A DNA stretch of 64,000 nucleotides from contig NZ_WKRD01000004.1 in assembly GCF_009680455.1 (NCBI RefSeq), forward strand, positions 124,001 through 188,000, read 5' to 3'. The first letter of the stretch is position 1. Every line of letters starts with the position of its first letter. The DNA is from Lachnospira eligens (lineage in GTDB: Bacteria; Bacillota; Clostridia; Lachnospirales; Lachnospiraceae). The position numbers were made by a program, and so were the translations under genes. Under the pieces are notes generated by a model, which saw only the letters and a program-made list of their open reading frames with translations, had not been told where the DNA came from and did not search any database. Of the stretch, positions 27,799 to 35,887 are shown piece after piece.

Positions 27799-28032
27799 AT
27801 GGTAAAAATACCGGTATGTTTGAACAATATGACTGATGCAAAGCATCTGGTACAGATAGCAGAAGGCTGCGATAAAGATGTAGACCTTATGTGTGGTAAG
27901 TATTTAGTTGATGCCAAGTCGATGCTCGGAGTATTTAGTCTTCCACAGTTTGACAATGTAGAGATGTGTGTGGATGATACTGAGAAAGACAAGGTGTACG
28001 AAAAATTAGAACAGATGAATTTATTAAGATAA
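27799..28032 (+). CDS. HPr-like protein lacking the active-site histidine (Crh-like)
   Basis: 77 residues from ATG 27799 after CAGGAGG. The fold-defining pattern of HPr is clear (LVQIAEGCDKDVDLMCGKYLV in parts: LVQIAEGCDKDVDL, then DAKSMLGVFSL). Aligned to Bacillus HPr, the phosphorylatable His15 is Asn and the HxRPA loop is lost, but the regulatory serine in KSMLGV is kept. Such a protein could not pass phosphate to PTS sugars but could still be a target of HPr kinase, as with Bacillus Crh. Its place inside a sugar-acid operon is unusual. Confidence 0.75.
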   Translation: MVKIPVCLNNMTDAKHLVQIAEGCDKDVDLMCGKYLVDAKSMLGVFSLPQFDNVEMCVDDTEKDKVYEKLEQMNLLR

Positions 28033-28053
28033 GAAGAAAGGCAGGTAATTATT

Positions 28054-29805
28054 ATGTGTTTAGTAAGTCAGGAAATGAGAAAATTAGCCCCAGAATTAGA
28101 TCCTTTGAGAATTGGCACAGGCTGGAAGAAGGAAGACCTTGGAAAAGTACAGGTCATGGTAGAAAGTACATATGGTGACAGTCATCCGGGAAGCGGACAT
28201 CTTAACATACTTGTGGAAGAGGTTCGAAAGGGTGTTGCTGAAGAAGGCGGATTCGGAGCAAGGTACTATTGTACAGATATATGCGATGGTGAAAGTCAGG
28301 GAACTGACGGTATTAATTATAGTCTTGCAAGCAGGGAAATGATAGCTAATATGATAGAGATACATGCAAATGCAACACCATTTGATGCAGGTGTATATCT
28401 TTCAAGCTGTGATAAAGGAGTTCCTGGTAATCTGATGGGACTTGCAAGAGTTAATATTCCATCTGTATTTGTTCCAGGCGGTACAATGAATGCAGGTCCG
28501 GAAATGCTTACACTTGAGCAGCTTGGAATGTACAGTGCACAGTATGAAAGAGGCGAGATTGACGAAGAGAAGCTTGACTGGGCAAAATGTAATGCATGCC
28601 CTAGCTGTGGTGCATGTTCATTTATCGGAACAGCATCAACATTGCAGATAATGGCAGAGGCACTTGGATTAGCACTGCCTGGAAGTGCTCTTATGCCAGC
28701 TACAAGTCCTGACCTGTTAGCCTATGCAAGAGAAGCAGGAAGACAGTCAGTAAGGCTTGCAAAGATGAAGAATATGAAACCATCAGATATAGTAACTATG
28801 GATAGCTTTGAAAATGCAATTCTTGTACATGCAGCAATATCAGGAAGTACTAACTGTCTGCTTCATATTCCTGCAATTGCACATGAATTCGGAATTGAGA
28901 TTACAGGAGATACATTTGACAGATTACACCGTGGTGCACATTATCTTCTTGATGTACGTCCAGCAGGAAGATGGCCAGCAGAAGTATTCTATTATGCAGG
29001 CGGTGTTCCAGCAATTATGGAAGAAATTAAGGAACATCTCCATCTTGATGTAATGACTGTTACAGGAAAGACTCTTGGTGAGAATCTTGAAGAACTTAAG
29101 TCAAATGGATTCTATGAAAGATGTAATAAGTGGCTTGATGATTTCAACAAGCGCTACAATGTAAATGTTACCAAGGAAGATATAATCAGACCATACGATA
29201 AGCCTATTGGAGAGAATGGAAGCATTGCTGTTCTTAAAGGTAATCTTGCCCCAGAGGGAGCAGTAATTAAGCATACAGCCTGCCCTAAGGAAATGTTTAA
29301 GGCAGTACTTAATGCAAGACCATTCGATAGCGAAGAGGCATGTCTTGATGCAGTAATTCATCATAAGGTTCAGAAGGGTGATGCTGTATTTATAAGATAT
29401 GAGGGACCTAAAGGAAGTGGAATGCCTGAGATGTTCTATACATCAGAGGCAATAAGCAGTGATAAGGAGCTGGGTAAGAGTATAGCACTTATTACAGACG
29501 GAAGGTTCTCGGGAGCATCTACCGGTCCGGTAATTGGACACTGCAGCCCGGAAGCAGTAGATGGAGGTCCTATTGCACTCGTTGAAGAAGGAGATCTTAT
29601 TGAAATCGATGTTGAGGAAAGAAAGCTTAACATAGTAGGTGTTGCAGGAAAGAGAATGACACCTGAAGAGATAGACAAGATTCTTATGGAAAGAAGAAAA
29701 CAGTGGAAACCTAAACAACGCAAATATAAGAAGGGTGTATTAAGATTATTCAGTGAACTTGCAGCAAGCCCAATGAAGGGTGCTTATCTGGAATACGATA
29801 AATAA
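28054..29805 (+). CDS. IlvD/Edd family dehydratase, probably a sugar-acid dehydratase
   Basis: 583 residues. Iron-sulfur and Mg-binding signatures are present: CDGESQGTDGINYSL, SSCDKGVPG, CNACPSCGACSFIGTAST and late TDGRFSGASTGPVIGH. Known members dehydrate dihydroxy-acids (branched-chain synthesis), 6-phosphogluconate or aldonic acids. The operon with a GntP permease and FadR regulator favours an aldonate dehydratase giving a 2-keto-3-deoxy acid. No KDG kinase or aldolase is adjacent, so the following steps must be encoded elsewhere. Dihydroxy-acid dehydratase (ilvD) is the alternative. Confidence 0.85.
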   Translation: MCLVSQEMRKLAPELDPLRIGTGWKKEDLGKVQVMVESTYGDSHPGSGHLNILVEEVRKGVAEEGGFGARYYCTDICDGESQGTDGINYSLASREMIANMIEIHANATPFDAGVYLSSCDKGVPGNLMGLARVNIPSVFVPGGTMNAGPEMLTLEQLGMYSAQYERGEIDEEKLDWAKCNACPSCGACSFIGTASTLQIMAEALGLALPGSALMPATSPDLLAYAREAGRQSVRLAKMKNMKPSDIVTMDSFENAILVHAAISGSTNCLLHIPAIAHEFGIEITGDTFDRLHRGAHYLLDVRPAGRWPAEVFYYAGGVPAIMEEIKEHLHLDVMTVTGKTLGENLEELKSNGFYERCNKWLDDFNKRYNVNVTKEDIIRPYDKPIGENGSIAVLKGNLAPEGAVIKHTACPKEMFKAVLNARPFDSEEACLDAVIHHKVQKGDAVFIRYEGPKGSGMPEMFYTSEAISSDKELGKSIALITDGRFSGASTGPVIGHCSPEAVDGGPIALVEEGDLIEIDVEERKLNIVGVAGKRMTPEEIDKILMERRKQWKPKQRKYKKGVLRLFSELAASPMKGAYLEYDK

Positions 29806-29823
29806 GAATAGTAAATGTACAAG

Positions 29824-29856
29824 GGGTGGGAAGATTAGGTTCTTCCCACCATTTTT
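29824..29856 (+). terminator. Terminator of the gntP operon
   Basis: GGTGGGAAGA pairs with TCTTCCCACC around a 6-base loop, followed by ATTTTT. Confidence 0.92.
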
Positions 29857-29884
29857 AACCAGCGTATTTTTCATGAATTTATAG

Positions 29885-30034
29885 GAAGATAGTGTGTTTA
29901 TAGCAGAGTTTGAGAGGAAAGATTTATATAGTTATTATGGTGTTAATGAAGACAATATTAAAAATAAGACGGAAAGGTACTCAGCATTGATGAAAGGAAT
30001 TGAGTTCTTGACAAATAAAGGTGGTGTGTTATAA
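29885..30034 (+). pseudogene. C-terminal stub of an unknown gene
   Basis: Forty-nine open codons read FIAEFERKDLYSYYGVNED and continue to LTNKGGVL-stop, with normal codon use but no start signal. A TTTATAGGA word like those in the dispersed repeat regions lies at its left edge. Family not recognised. Confidence 0.4.
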
Positions 30035-30036
30035 TT

Positions 30037-30065
30037 CATTTAACATTTAAGTTAAATGTTAAATG
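30037..30065. promoter_or_regulatory. Perfect palindromic operator of the ArsR/SdpR-type repressor
   Basis: CATTTAACATTTAA and its exact reverse complement flank a single central G, giving 29 bases of perfect dyad symmetry that ends 14 bases before the repressor start. ArsR-family proteins bind such AT-rich dyads, so autoregulation is likely. Confidence 0.8.
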
Positions 30066-30079
30066 AAGGAGGGATGAAT

Positions 30080-30355
30080 GTGAGCATGCAGGATACGCTT
30101 CAGGCGCTTGCTGATCCTACAAGACGCGAGATACTTAATCTGCTTAAACAGTCCCGAATGTCTGCTGGAGAGATTAGCAATCATTTTTCAATTTCGGGTG
30201 CGGCAGTTTCCAGACACCTGTCTGTTTTGAAGGAAGCTGATTTAATTCGAGACGAGCGGGAGGGCAAATATATTTATTATGAGCTTAACGCTACTGTGCT
30301 TGAGGAGATTTTATTATGGATTAGTGAATTAAAAGGAGAAAAAGACCATGATTAA
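30080..30355 (+). CDS. sdpR: ArsR family (SdpR-like) transcriptional repressor
   Basis: 91 residues from GTG 30080, seven bases after AGGAGG; ATGs at 30074 and 30086 are alternatives. The winged HTH begins MQDTLQALADPTRREILNLL and includes ISGAAVSRHLSVLKEADLI. No metal-binding cysteine pair is present, as in the SdpR branch. It overlaps the SdpI-like gene by eight bases, which is the standard sdpR-sdpI arrangement. Confidence 0.88.
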   Translation: MSMQDTLQALADPTRREILNLLKQSRMSAGEISNHFSISGAAVSRHLSVLKEADLIRDEREGKYIYYELNATVLEEILLWISELKGEKDHD

Positions 30356-30983
30356 ACAACATAAAAAAATGTTAATATTAACATCTGTCATAACATTACT
30401 TCCAATCTTTATAGGTTTACTTTTATGGAGACAGTTGCCAGCTTCTGTCGCAACACATTTTGGAGTTGACAATCAACCAGATGGGTATTGTTCTAAAGCA
30501 TTTGCAGTCTTTGGACTTCCGGTAATGATGCTGTTTTTTCATTTTATATGTATAGTTGCAACTAATATTGACCCCAAGAGAAAAAATATAAGCAAAAAGG
30601 TATTCCGTGTTGTTATGTGGATTTGTCCGGTGATTTCTTTGGTTAATTGCAATATTCTCTATGTATATAATTGGGGATATAAGCTCAATATTGGATTTGT
30701 CTGCGGATTGTTAGTTGGAATTTTGTATCTTATTTTAGGCAATTTTATTCCAAAGGTAAAACCAAACTATAGCATTGGTTTTCGCATTCCGTGGGCATTG
30801 AATGATTCTGACAACTGGTATCATACACATAGATTTGGCGGAAAATGTATGGTAATTGGGGGAATTGCAATGATTGTAACCTCACCATTTCAAAATGTGT
30901 GGATATTTCTTGCTCTAGTCATTGTACCATGCATTCTGCCAGTAGTTTATTCATATATGTTTTATCGGAAAACAATGGGGTAA
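30348..30983 (+). CDS. sdpI: SdpI family membrane immunity protein
   Basis: 211 residues with six predicted membrane helices. The N-terminal half has the DUF1648 pattern (LLLWRQLPASVATHFGVD) and the C-terminal half the SdpI pattern (LGNFIPKVKPNYSIGFRIPWAL, given in parts: LGNFIPKVKPN and GFRIPWALND). In Bacillus SdpI protects against the SdpC toxin and sequesters SdpR. No sdpC-like toxin gene is seen here, so this may give protection against foreign toxins or serve another sensing role. Confidence 0.85.
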   Translation: MIKQHKKMLILTSVITLLPIFIGLLLWRQLPASVATHFGVDNQPDGYCSKAFAVFGLPVMMLFFHFICIVATNIDPKRKNISKKVFRVVMWICPVISLVNCNILYVYNWGYKLNIGFVCGLLVGILYLILGNFIPKVKPNYSIGFRIPWALNDSDNWYHTHRFGGKCMVIGGIAMIVTSPFQNVWIFLALVIVPCILPVVYSYMFYRKTMG

Positions 30984-31045
30984 GTTTATTGTGCTTATGA
31001 ACAGAATTAAGTATAATGAGTGCAGATAAGGGGGCAATATTGAAT

Positions 31046-31336
31046 ATGAAATACAATTTACCAGACCGGATATTAAGAGAAATTGTTTATTTTGCAAAGG
31101 AACATTCTATTACCAAAATCATACTTTTTGGTTCTCGTGCGCGAGGTACGAACACGGAGCGGAGTGACATAGATATTGCTGTGTATGGTGGAGATTTCGA
31201 TGGTTTTTACTGGGATATTAAGGAAAAAACACATTCTCTCCTGATGTTCGATATTGTACAGGCAGATGTATCAATTTCAGATGAATTAAAAGAGGAGATA
31301 GAAAAGGACGGTGTAGTGATTTATGAAAAAGCTTGA
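31046..31336 (+). CDS. mntA: MntA-type nucleotidyltransferase antitoxin
   Basis: 96 residues. The minimal nucleotidyltransferase motif GSRARGTNTERSDIDIAV carries the GSx10DxD signature, with both aspartates intact. Such proteins AMPylate and silence the HepT toxin encoded directly after. The ATG at 31046 is preferred; a TTG two codons earlier has slightly better spacing to GGGGG. It overlaps hepT by 14 bases. Confidence 0.85.
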   Translation: MKYNLPDRILREIVYFAKEHSITKIILFGSRARGTNTERSDIDIAVYGGDFDGFYWDIKEKTHSLLMFDIVQADVSISDELKEEIEKDGVVIYEKA

Positions 31337-31733
31337 TAACTTTATTAATTGTCTGACTATATTAGCAAATGCGGATTTTAAGATGGCAGAAACTAATGAT
31401 ATATACCGGACAGGGGTTATTGGACAATTTAATCTTACTTTTGAACTTGCATGGAAAGCGTTGCAGGAGATTATGAGAAAACATGGTGTAGAAGATTCTT
31501 CTACTGGATCACCACGAGAGATTCTGCAGCTTGGTTATAAATTTGGGTTTATAGATGATTCAGAAACATGGCTGCTTATGTTAAAAAAGCGCAACACCTC
31601 TGTTCATATATATAATGAGGAGGAAGTAGATGAATTGATTCTGCTGATACGCGACAGCTTTATTCCTGCGTTTACAGCTCTTAAAGATACACTTGTAAAG
31701 AAGTTGGACGAAGCAGAGAGTAACTGGGAGTAA
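31323..31733 (+). CDS. hepT: HepT-type HEPN toxin
   Basis: 136 residues of the HI0074/HepT family (nucleotidyltransferase substrate-binding protein). The four-helix HEPN core includes GQFNLTFELAWKALQEIM. The RNase signature R-x4-H-x-Y is intact as RNTSVHIY near residue 97. HepT cleaves RNA unless modified by the MntA partner. Both proteins look complete, so this is probably a working type VII toxin-antitoxin pair. Confidence 0.85.
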   Translation: MKKLDNFINCLTILANADFKMAETNDIYRTGVIGQFNLTFELAWKALQEIMRKHGVEDSSTGSPREILQLGYKFGFIDDSETWLLMLKKRNTSVHIYNEEEVDELILLIRDSFIPAFTALKDTLVKKLDEAESNWE

Positions 31734-31736
31734 ATA

Positions 31737-31880
31737 ATGACACACACAAACCGTTTTGACGGCAAAGGTGAAATCTATGCAAAAGCAAGACTGAAATATG
31801 CTGCAGAGCTTTTTGATTACTTGAAAAATGTATTGAATATTCCGGCAGGAAGAGTATTTGCGGATATTGGGGTGGTATAA
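31737..31880 (+). pseudogene. N-terminal stub of a SAM-dependent methyltransferase
   Basis: 47 codons starting NRFDGKGEIYAKARLKYAAE in the body and ending FADIGVV. Normal family members continue from FADIG into the SAM-binding GxGTG loop, which is missing. The gene was cut at motif I, four bases after the hepT stop. Confidence 0.65.
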
Positions 31881-32230
31881 GGAAAATATCGTTTGATTGT
31901 TCATGAAAGAATTTTATTTTTGGACAGTATGAATAACATGATACCTATAGGTAGTCGCATTTTTGAAAGTTTTATAGGACAGAAATAATGATGACTATAG
32001 AAATAGTCGAGACATTTGCCTATAAAGTTACCGAACATGAGACATTTATAGGAAAACTCATAAAAAGAAAGTGATTTACACAGGACTTACAGGGGAAAAC
32101 AGAGGAATTTTACCTATAAAAGTGAGATATATTATGAATTTATAGGAAGCGGGTATCTGGCACATGAGATTTTGATAATGCCATCTGACACTTAACAGAT
32201 GATTTCACATTGATTTTACATTATTTTACA
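31881..32230. other. Intergenic repeat region without genes
   Basis: About 350 bases with no credible reading frame. TTTATAGG or CCTATAAA words occur at least five times, a short hairpin GACTAT/ATAGTC lies near 31993, and a 33-base block at 31937 is shared with 24405-24437. This looks like the residue of a mobile or extragenic repeat element. Confidence 0.5.
31937..31969 (+). repeat. Dispersed intergenic repeat, copy B
   Basis: CATGATACCTAT, a variable 3-base step, TAGTCGCAT and an A/T tail match the minus strand of 24405-24437 at about 28 of 33 positions. Confidence 0.6.
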
Positions 32231-32250
32231 TAACAAAGATAGCGGTTAAG

Positions 32251-32292
32251 CCGTCTCTCATTTACACTTAAAGTAAAGGGAGGCGGTTTTTT
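32251..32292 (+). promoter_or_regulatory. Hairpin covering the ribosome-binding site of the HD gene
   Basis: CCGTCTC pairs with GAGGCGG (one G-T pair) across a ~20-base loop, and TTTTTT follows. The 3' arm contains GGGAGG, the ribosome-binding site for the TTG start at 32291. It can act as a terminator or hide the ribosome site, so it is a candidate attenuator. Confidence 0.5.
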
Positions 32293-32950
32293 GACATTTG
32301 AAGAAATAAAAAAGAATAAAGAAATTAATGAGTTTATAAATAAGGGGAATTATAATCTGGGACTTCTAGGGTATACGGATCATTCGCAGATTCACTGCTC
32401 TATTGTAGCTGATACAGCAGCGATGATTCTTAAAAGATTCGGATATTGTGAGCATGATATTGAACTGGCTAAGATTGCCGGATATATGCATGATATTGGA
32501 AATGCAATTAACAGGTCACACCATGCGGAATACGGTGGATTACTTGCTAATGAAATATTGAAAAAATCGGACATGGATATTAAAGACAGAATAACAATTG
32601 TATCGGCAATTTCTAACCATGATGAATCAACAGGTGGTGCAGTTGATGTAGTATCAGCAGCACTTATTATTGCTGATAAGACAGATGTAAGGCGTGACAG
32701 GGTAAGAAGTGAAAAAGGGAAGGCGGCATTTGATATACACGACAGGGTTAATTATGCGGTTACTGAACATAAATTAAAAGTGAATATAGAAAAGAAAACA
32801 ATTTCACTTAATCTTCAGATTGATACTAAGATATGTTCAATGTATGAGTATTTTGAGATATTTCTTGGGAGAATGATGATGTGCAGAGGTGCAGCTGATA
32901 TGCTGGGGGCAACATTTAAACTTATGGCAAATGGCTCAAAGGTTCTGTAA
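32291..32950 (+). CDS. HD domain phosphohydrolase
   Basis: 219 residues from TTG 32291, with GGGAGG just upstream. Metal-binding histidines and aspartates are seen as QIHCSIVAD, GYMHDIGNAINRSHHAEYG and a later ADKTD. HD proteins hydrolyse phosphoesters such as nucleotides or cyclic nucleotides; the substrate is unknown. It is 27 bases upstream of the PIN-PhoH gene and probably cotranscribed, which fits a nucleotide or RNA-metabolism theme. Confidence 0.82.
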   Translation: MTFEEIKKNKEINEFINKGNYNLGLLGYTDHSQIHCSIVADTAAMILKRFGYCEHDIELAKIAGYMHDIGNAINRSHHAEYGGLLANEILKKSDMDIKDRITIVSAISNHDESTGGAVDVVSAALIIADKTDVRRDRVRSEKGKAAFDIHDRVNYAVTEHKLKVNIEKKTISLNLQIDTKICSMYEYFEIFLGRMMMCRGAADMLGATFKLMANGSKVL

Positions 32951-32977
32951 ATATATGCAGAGGAGGATGATTTTCTT

Positions 32978-34327
32978 ATGAAAAAATATTATGTGCTTGA
33001 TACTAACATTCTGCTTCAGAGTCCTGGTGCTATATATGGCTTTGAAGATAATACGGTTGTTATTACGGGAACGACGCTTCAGGAGCTGGACTCAAAGAAA
33101 AATCCTGATGGGGAGATTGGATATAATGCGCGTCAGACAGCAAGAATACTGGAAGATATAAGAAACAGGGGTAATCTTATAAAGGGAGTTAAGCTGAAAG
33201 AAACAGATGGTAAGCTGATATTTGAGCCAAATGAGGTTTCACAGGAAAATCTTCCGGAGGGGTTCGACATTAAGAAGCCGGATAACAGAATTATCAGCTC
33301 ATGTATTGGGATTGCAAGAAAGACAAAGAGAGCAGTTATCCTTGTTACTAATGACATTATGATGAGAATTGCTGCAGCAGCATGTGGAGTTGAAGTTCAG
33401 GAGTATAAGAATGATCAGATAAAAGAGTCTTCATATGTGGGGTATCGTGAGATTAAAACATCACGGGAAATTATTGATGATATATATAAGAAGCAGAGTC
33501 TTGCTCCAGAGATATTTGCTGATGAGAAGCCATTTGTGGCAAATGAATATATAACACTTACAGACGGTAATACTTCTGCATTATGTGTATATAGAGACAA
33601 TTGTATCAGGCTGCTGAAGGATACAACTGCATTTGGAATAAGACCACAGAACAGGCTTCAGAGATTTGCACTTGATGCACTTTTAGCTCCGGCAGAGGAG
33701 ATACCGCTTGTAATACTACGTGGACCTGCTGGAACAGCAAAGACATTTTTATCAATGGCAGCAGCACTTGATAAGACATATACTGATGAATTTACAAGAC
33801 ATACCAGTAGCACATCATATGACAAAATATATATCGGACGTGCAAATGTATCAAGTGATGAAGCATTTGGTTTCCTTCCTGGAGAACTTGAGGATAAGAC
33901 AAGACCATTGCTTGGATGCTTTTATTCTAATCTTGAGGATTTACTTAGAAAGGGTAATCATGAAGAAGATGCCCAGATACAGATTCAGATAGATGATATG
34001 ATGGAGACAGGGCTGTTGAGGGTATTTCCATTAGCTTATATAAGAGGTATGAGCATAAAGAACAGTTTTATAATATGTGATGAAGCGCAGAATATAGGAA
34101 GGTCGCTCATTAGGGATATTGTCACACGATGTGGACAGGGGTCCAAGCTGGTGATTCTTGGCGATACTAACCAGATTGATGTCCCATTTCTGGACAAGAC
34201 TAATTCAGGACTCACATATCTTGCTCATAATATGAAAGGCAGTACTAAATGTGCGCAGATAACATTTACAGAGAAAGAGTCTGTGCGTAGTGCACTTGCG
34301 ACAGAAGCACTTAACAGACTTATGTAA
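32978..34327 (+). CDS. PIN domain - PhoH ATPase fusion (YlaK type)
   Basis: 449 residues. Residues 1-140 are a PIN nuclease domain (YVLDTNILLQSP with the first acidic residue, then VTNDIMMRIAA). Residues 210-449 are a PhoH ATPase/helicase domain with Walker A GPAGTAKT, Walker B FIICDEAQNI and the sensor GDTNQIDVP. PIN-PhoH (PhoAT-like) proteins unwind and cut RNA. GAGGAGG precedes the start. Confidence 0.92.
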   Translation: MKKYYVLDTNILLQSPGAIYGFEDNTVVITGTTLQELDSKKNPDGEIGYNARQTARILEDIRNRGNLIKGVKLKETDGKLIFEPNEVSQENLPEGFDIKKPDNRIISSCIGIARKTKRAVILVTNDIMMRIAAAACGVEVQEYKNDQIKESSYVGYREIKTSREIIDDIYKKQSLAPEIFADEKPFVANEYITLTDGNTSALCVYRDNCIRLLKDTTAFGIRPQNRLQRFALDALLAPAEEIPLVILRGPAGTAKTFLSMAAALDKTYTDEFTRHTSSTSYDKIYIGRANVSSDEAFGFLPGELEDKTRPLLGCFYSNLEDLLRKGNHEEDAQIQIQIDDMMETGLLRVFPLAYIRGMSIKNSFIICDEAQNIGRSLIRDIVTRCGQGSKLVILGDTNQIDVPFLDKTNSGLTYLAHNMKGSTKCAQITFTEKESVRSALATEALNRLM

Positions 34328-34373
34328 AGTAAAATGTCTGACAGTAATAGAATATGGGTTTAAGAATAATAAC

Positions 34374-34430
34374 AGCGTTCAGAGACAGAAGCAGCGGATA
34401 GGCTGCGGGGCAGTTTCTGGGCGCTTTTTT
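34374..34430 (+). terminator. Strong terminator after the PhoH gene
   Basis: AGCGTTCAGAGAC pairs with GTTTCTGGGCGCT (13 bp including G-T pairs), with an inner hairpin GCAGC/GCTGC in the loop, followed by a T-run. Confidence 0.85.
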
Positions 34431-34592
34431 GAATATTTCCGGTAAAGAAATGCTTTCGTGAAATGACCAGATTTATCATAAATTAATTGGAATTACATGT
34501 GAAAAAGATTATAATATAAACAGCATTTGTCAAGTTTAAAAATAATATAGAAGGAAGGGATATTTATAAGTTTATCAAAAGAATATGTAAAA

Positions 34593-35870
34593 ATGCGAAT
34601 GGAGCGCAACAAGGAAATAGCTACATCTGCGAATCTGGCTGACAGCCTGACAGAACAGCAGTGTGATGTACTTGAATGGGCCTCTGACATGAGGCATGTA
34701 ATGCATAAGAACAGTGAGGCATTATATGATGTTAACGCACCTAAGCATAAGGAAATTAAAGCATTTATAAGTGATACACATTATTCACAGAATCCGAATA
34801 ACCTTAATAAAAGATTAAAAGATGCTGGATTACCGCTTATCAAGTGGTCATTTGATGATACAAGGATTCCGACAAATGAGCTGGCAATGATTCTTGATAA
34901 CAGAAGACTTGAGAAGAGCAGAAAAAGGCAGTGTATCAGGACATTAGAAAAAGCGAATGCTGATATTGAGAATTATTTTGCACAAATTGACGCAAAATAT
35001 CTCACATTTTATTGTCCATCAGGAAATAAGAGAGTTTTTAGTAATCAAAGTAAAGGGGTCAGTGTGGAGTCAAGGAATGTTACCATTGCAGAAGGCTATA
35101 CAATTATGGGAATCGAGAGTCTTAAGAATAATATAGCCTATCTGCTTCATGTGTATGCTGGTCAGATTAGTATTGAAGATATTGTTGCATATGTCAATGA
35201 AGATATAGAAAACAGGATTTATCATATGGATGCTTCAATGGCTCCACAAAGTGTTCATAAAGCGACTAATGCCCTGGTTGAAACAGGATACATAAAACCT
35301 GATACTAAAGAACTTATTTATATTAATCTTACTAAAAGAGGCGACGCATTTGTAGGAAGCTACTGTGGGACGCTTAACAAGATAGCAGCTTCATTGTCCA
35401 TACTGCCATTTAATAAGGCGCACAAGAATGATATTGTTTATTATAGCTATCTGATTGGATGGCAACGTGCTAAAAGAGAGCTAAAGCCACTGATTCCTAA
35501 AACAGTCGATTTTATCAGTAATAAGATAAAAGAGAAGCAGGAGATGATGTATACCGGTGACGATAGTAATTATGCCGTGGAGATGGAGCAGACAATTATC
35601 CAGAGCATGAATATTAATAGTTTGCCGGTTGTCTATGAGGTTAAGAAGGGTACATATGTAATAGCGGAGATAACGACATTATTTGGAAAGATTAATGTAA
35701 GTATTATTAATTCTTTGTTTGTCGGAAGTGCATATACATTAACAATTCCGCAATATCAGTATACTGCAATAATTCATATGGCAGATAATATTGATTATGG
35801 AAAGATTCCTTATGAGGTACAGAAACAATTGAAGGCGGTTGTTCCTGTACTTATGAAGTTATTACAGTGA
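34593..35870 (+). CDS. Unknown protein A of a paralogous two-gene unit
   Basis: At least 425 residues, soluble. AAGGAAGGG lies 33 bases before the ATG at 34593 but exactly six before an in-frame ATA at 34566, which would add ISLSKEYVK. Residues 1-130 are basic and helical (EQQCDVLEWASDMRHVMH). Residues 180-270 (YVNEDIENRIYHMD, ALVETGY, RGDAFVGSYCGT) and 355-425 (AEITTLFGKINVSIINS) recur in the next gene in the same order. No catalytic motif is recognised. It is followed by protein B with a 4-base spacing, suggesting the two act together. Confidence 0.72.
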   Translation: MRMERNKEIATSANLADSLTEQQCDVLEWASDMRHVMHKNSEALYDVNAPKHKEIKAFISDTHYSQNPNNLNKRLKDAGLPLIKWSFDDTRIPTNELAMILDNRRLEKSRKRQCIRTLEKANADIENYFAQIDAKYLTFYCPSGNKRVFSNQSKGVSVESRNVTIAEGYTIMGIESLKNNIAYLLHVYAGQISIEDIVAYVNEDIENRIYHMDASMAPQSVHKATNALVETGYIKPDTKELIYINLTKRGDAFVGSYCGTLNKIAASLSILPFNKAHKNDIVYYSYLIGWQRAKRELKPLIPKTVDFISNKIKEKQEMMYTGDDSNYAVEMEQTIIQSMNINSLPVVYEVKKGTYVIAEITTLFGKINVSIINSLFVGSAYTLTIPQYQYTAIIHMADNIDYGKIPYEVQKQLKAVVPVLMKLLQ

Positions 35871-35887
35871 GAGTGGAGGCAGGGGCA

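Noticed and set aside
28054..29805. Calling the dehydratase IlvD of branched-chain synthesis
   Set aside because: No ilv or leu genes are near, while gntP and a FadR regulator are; kept only as an alternative.
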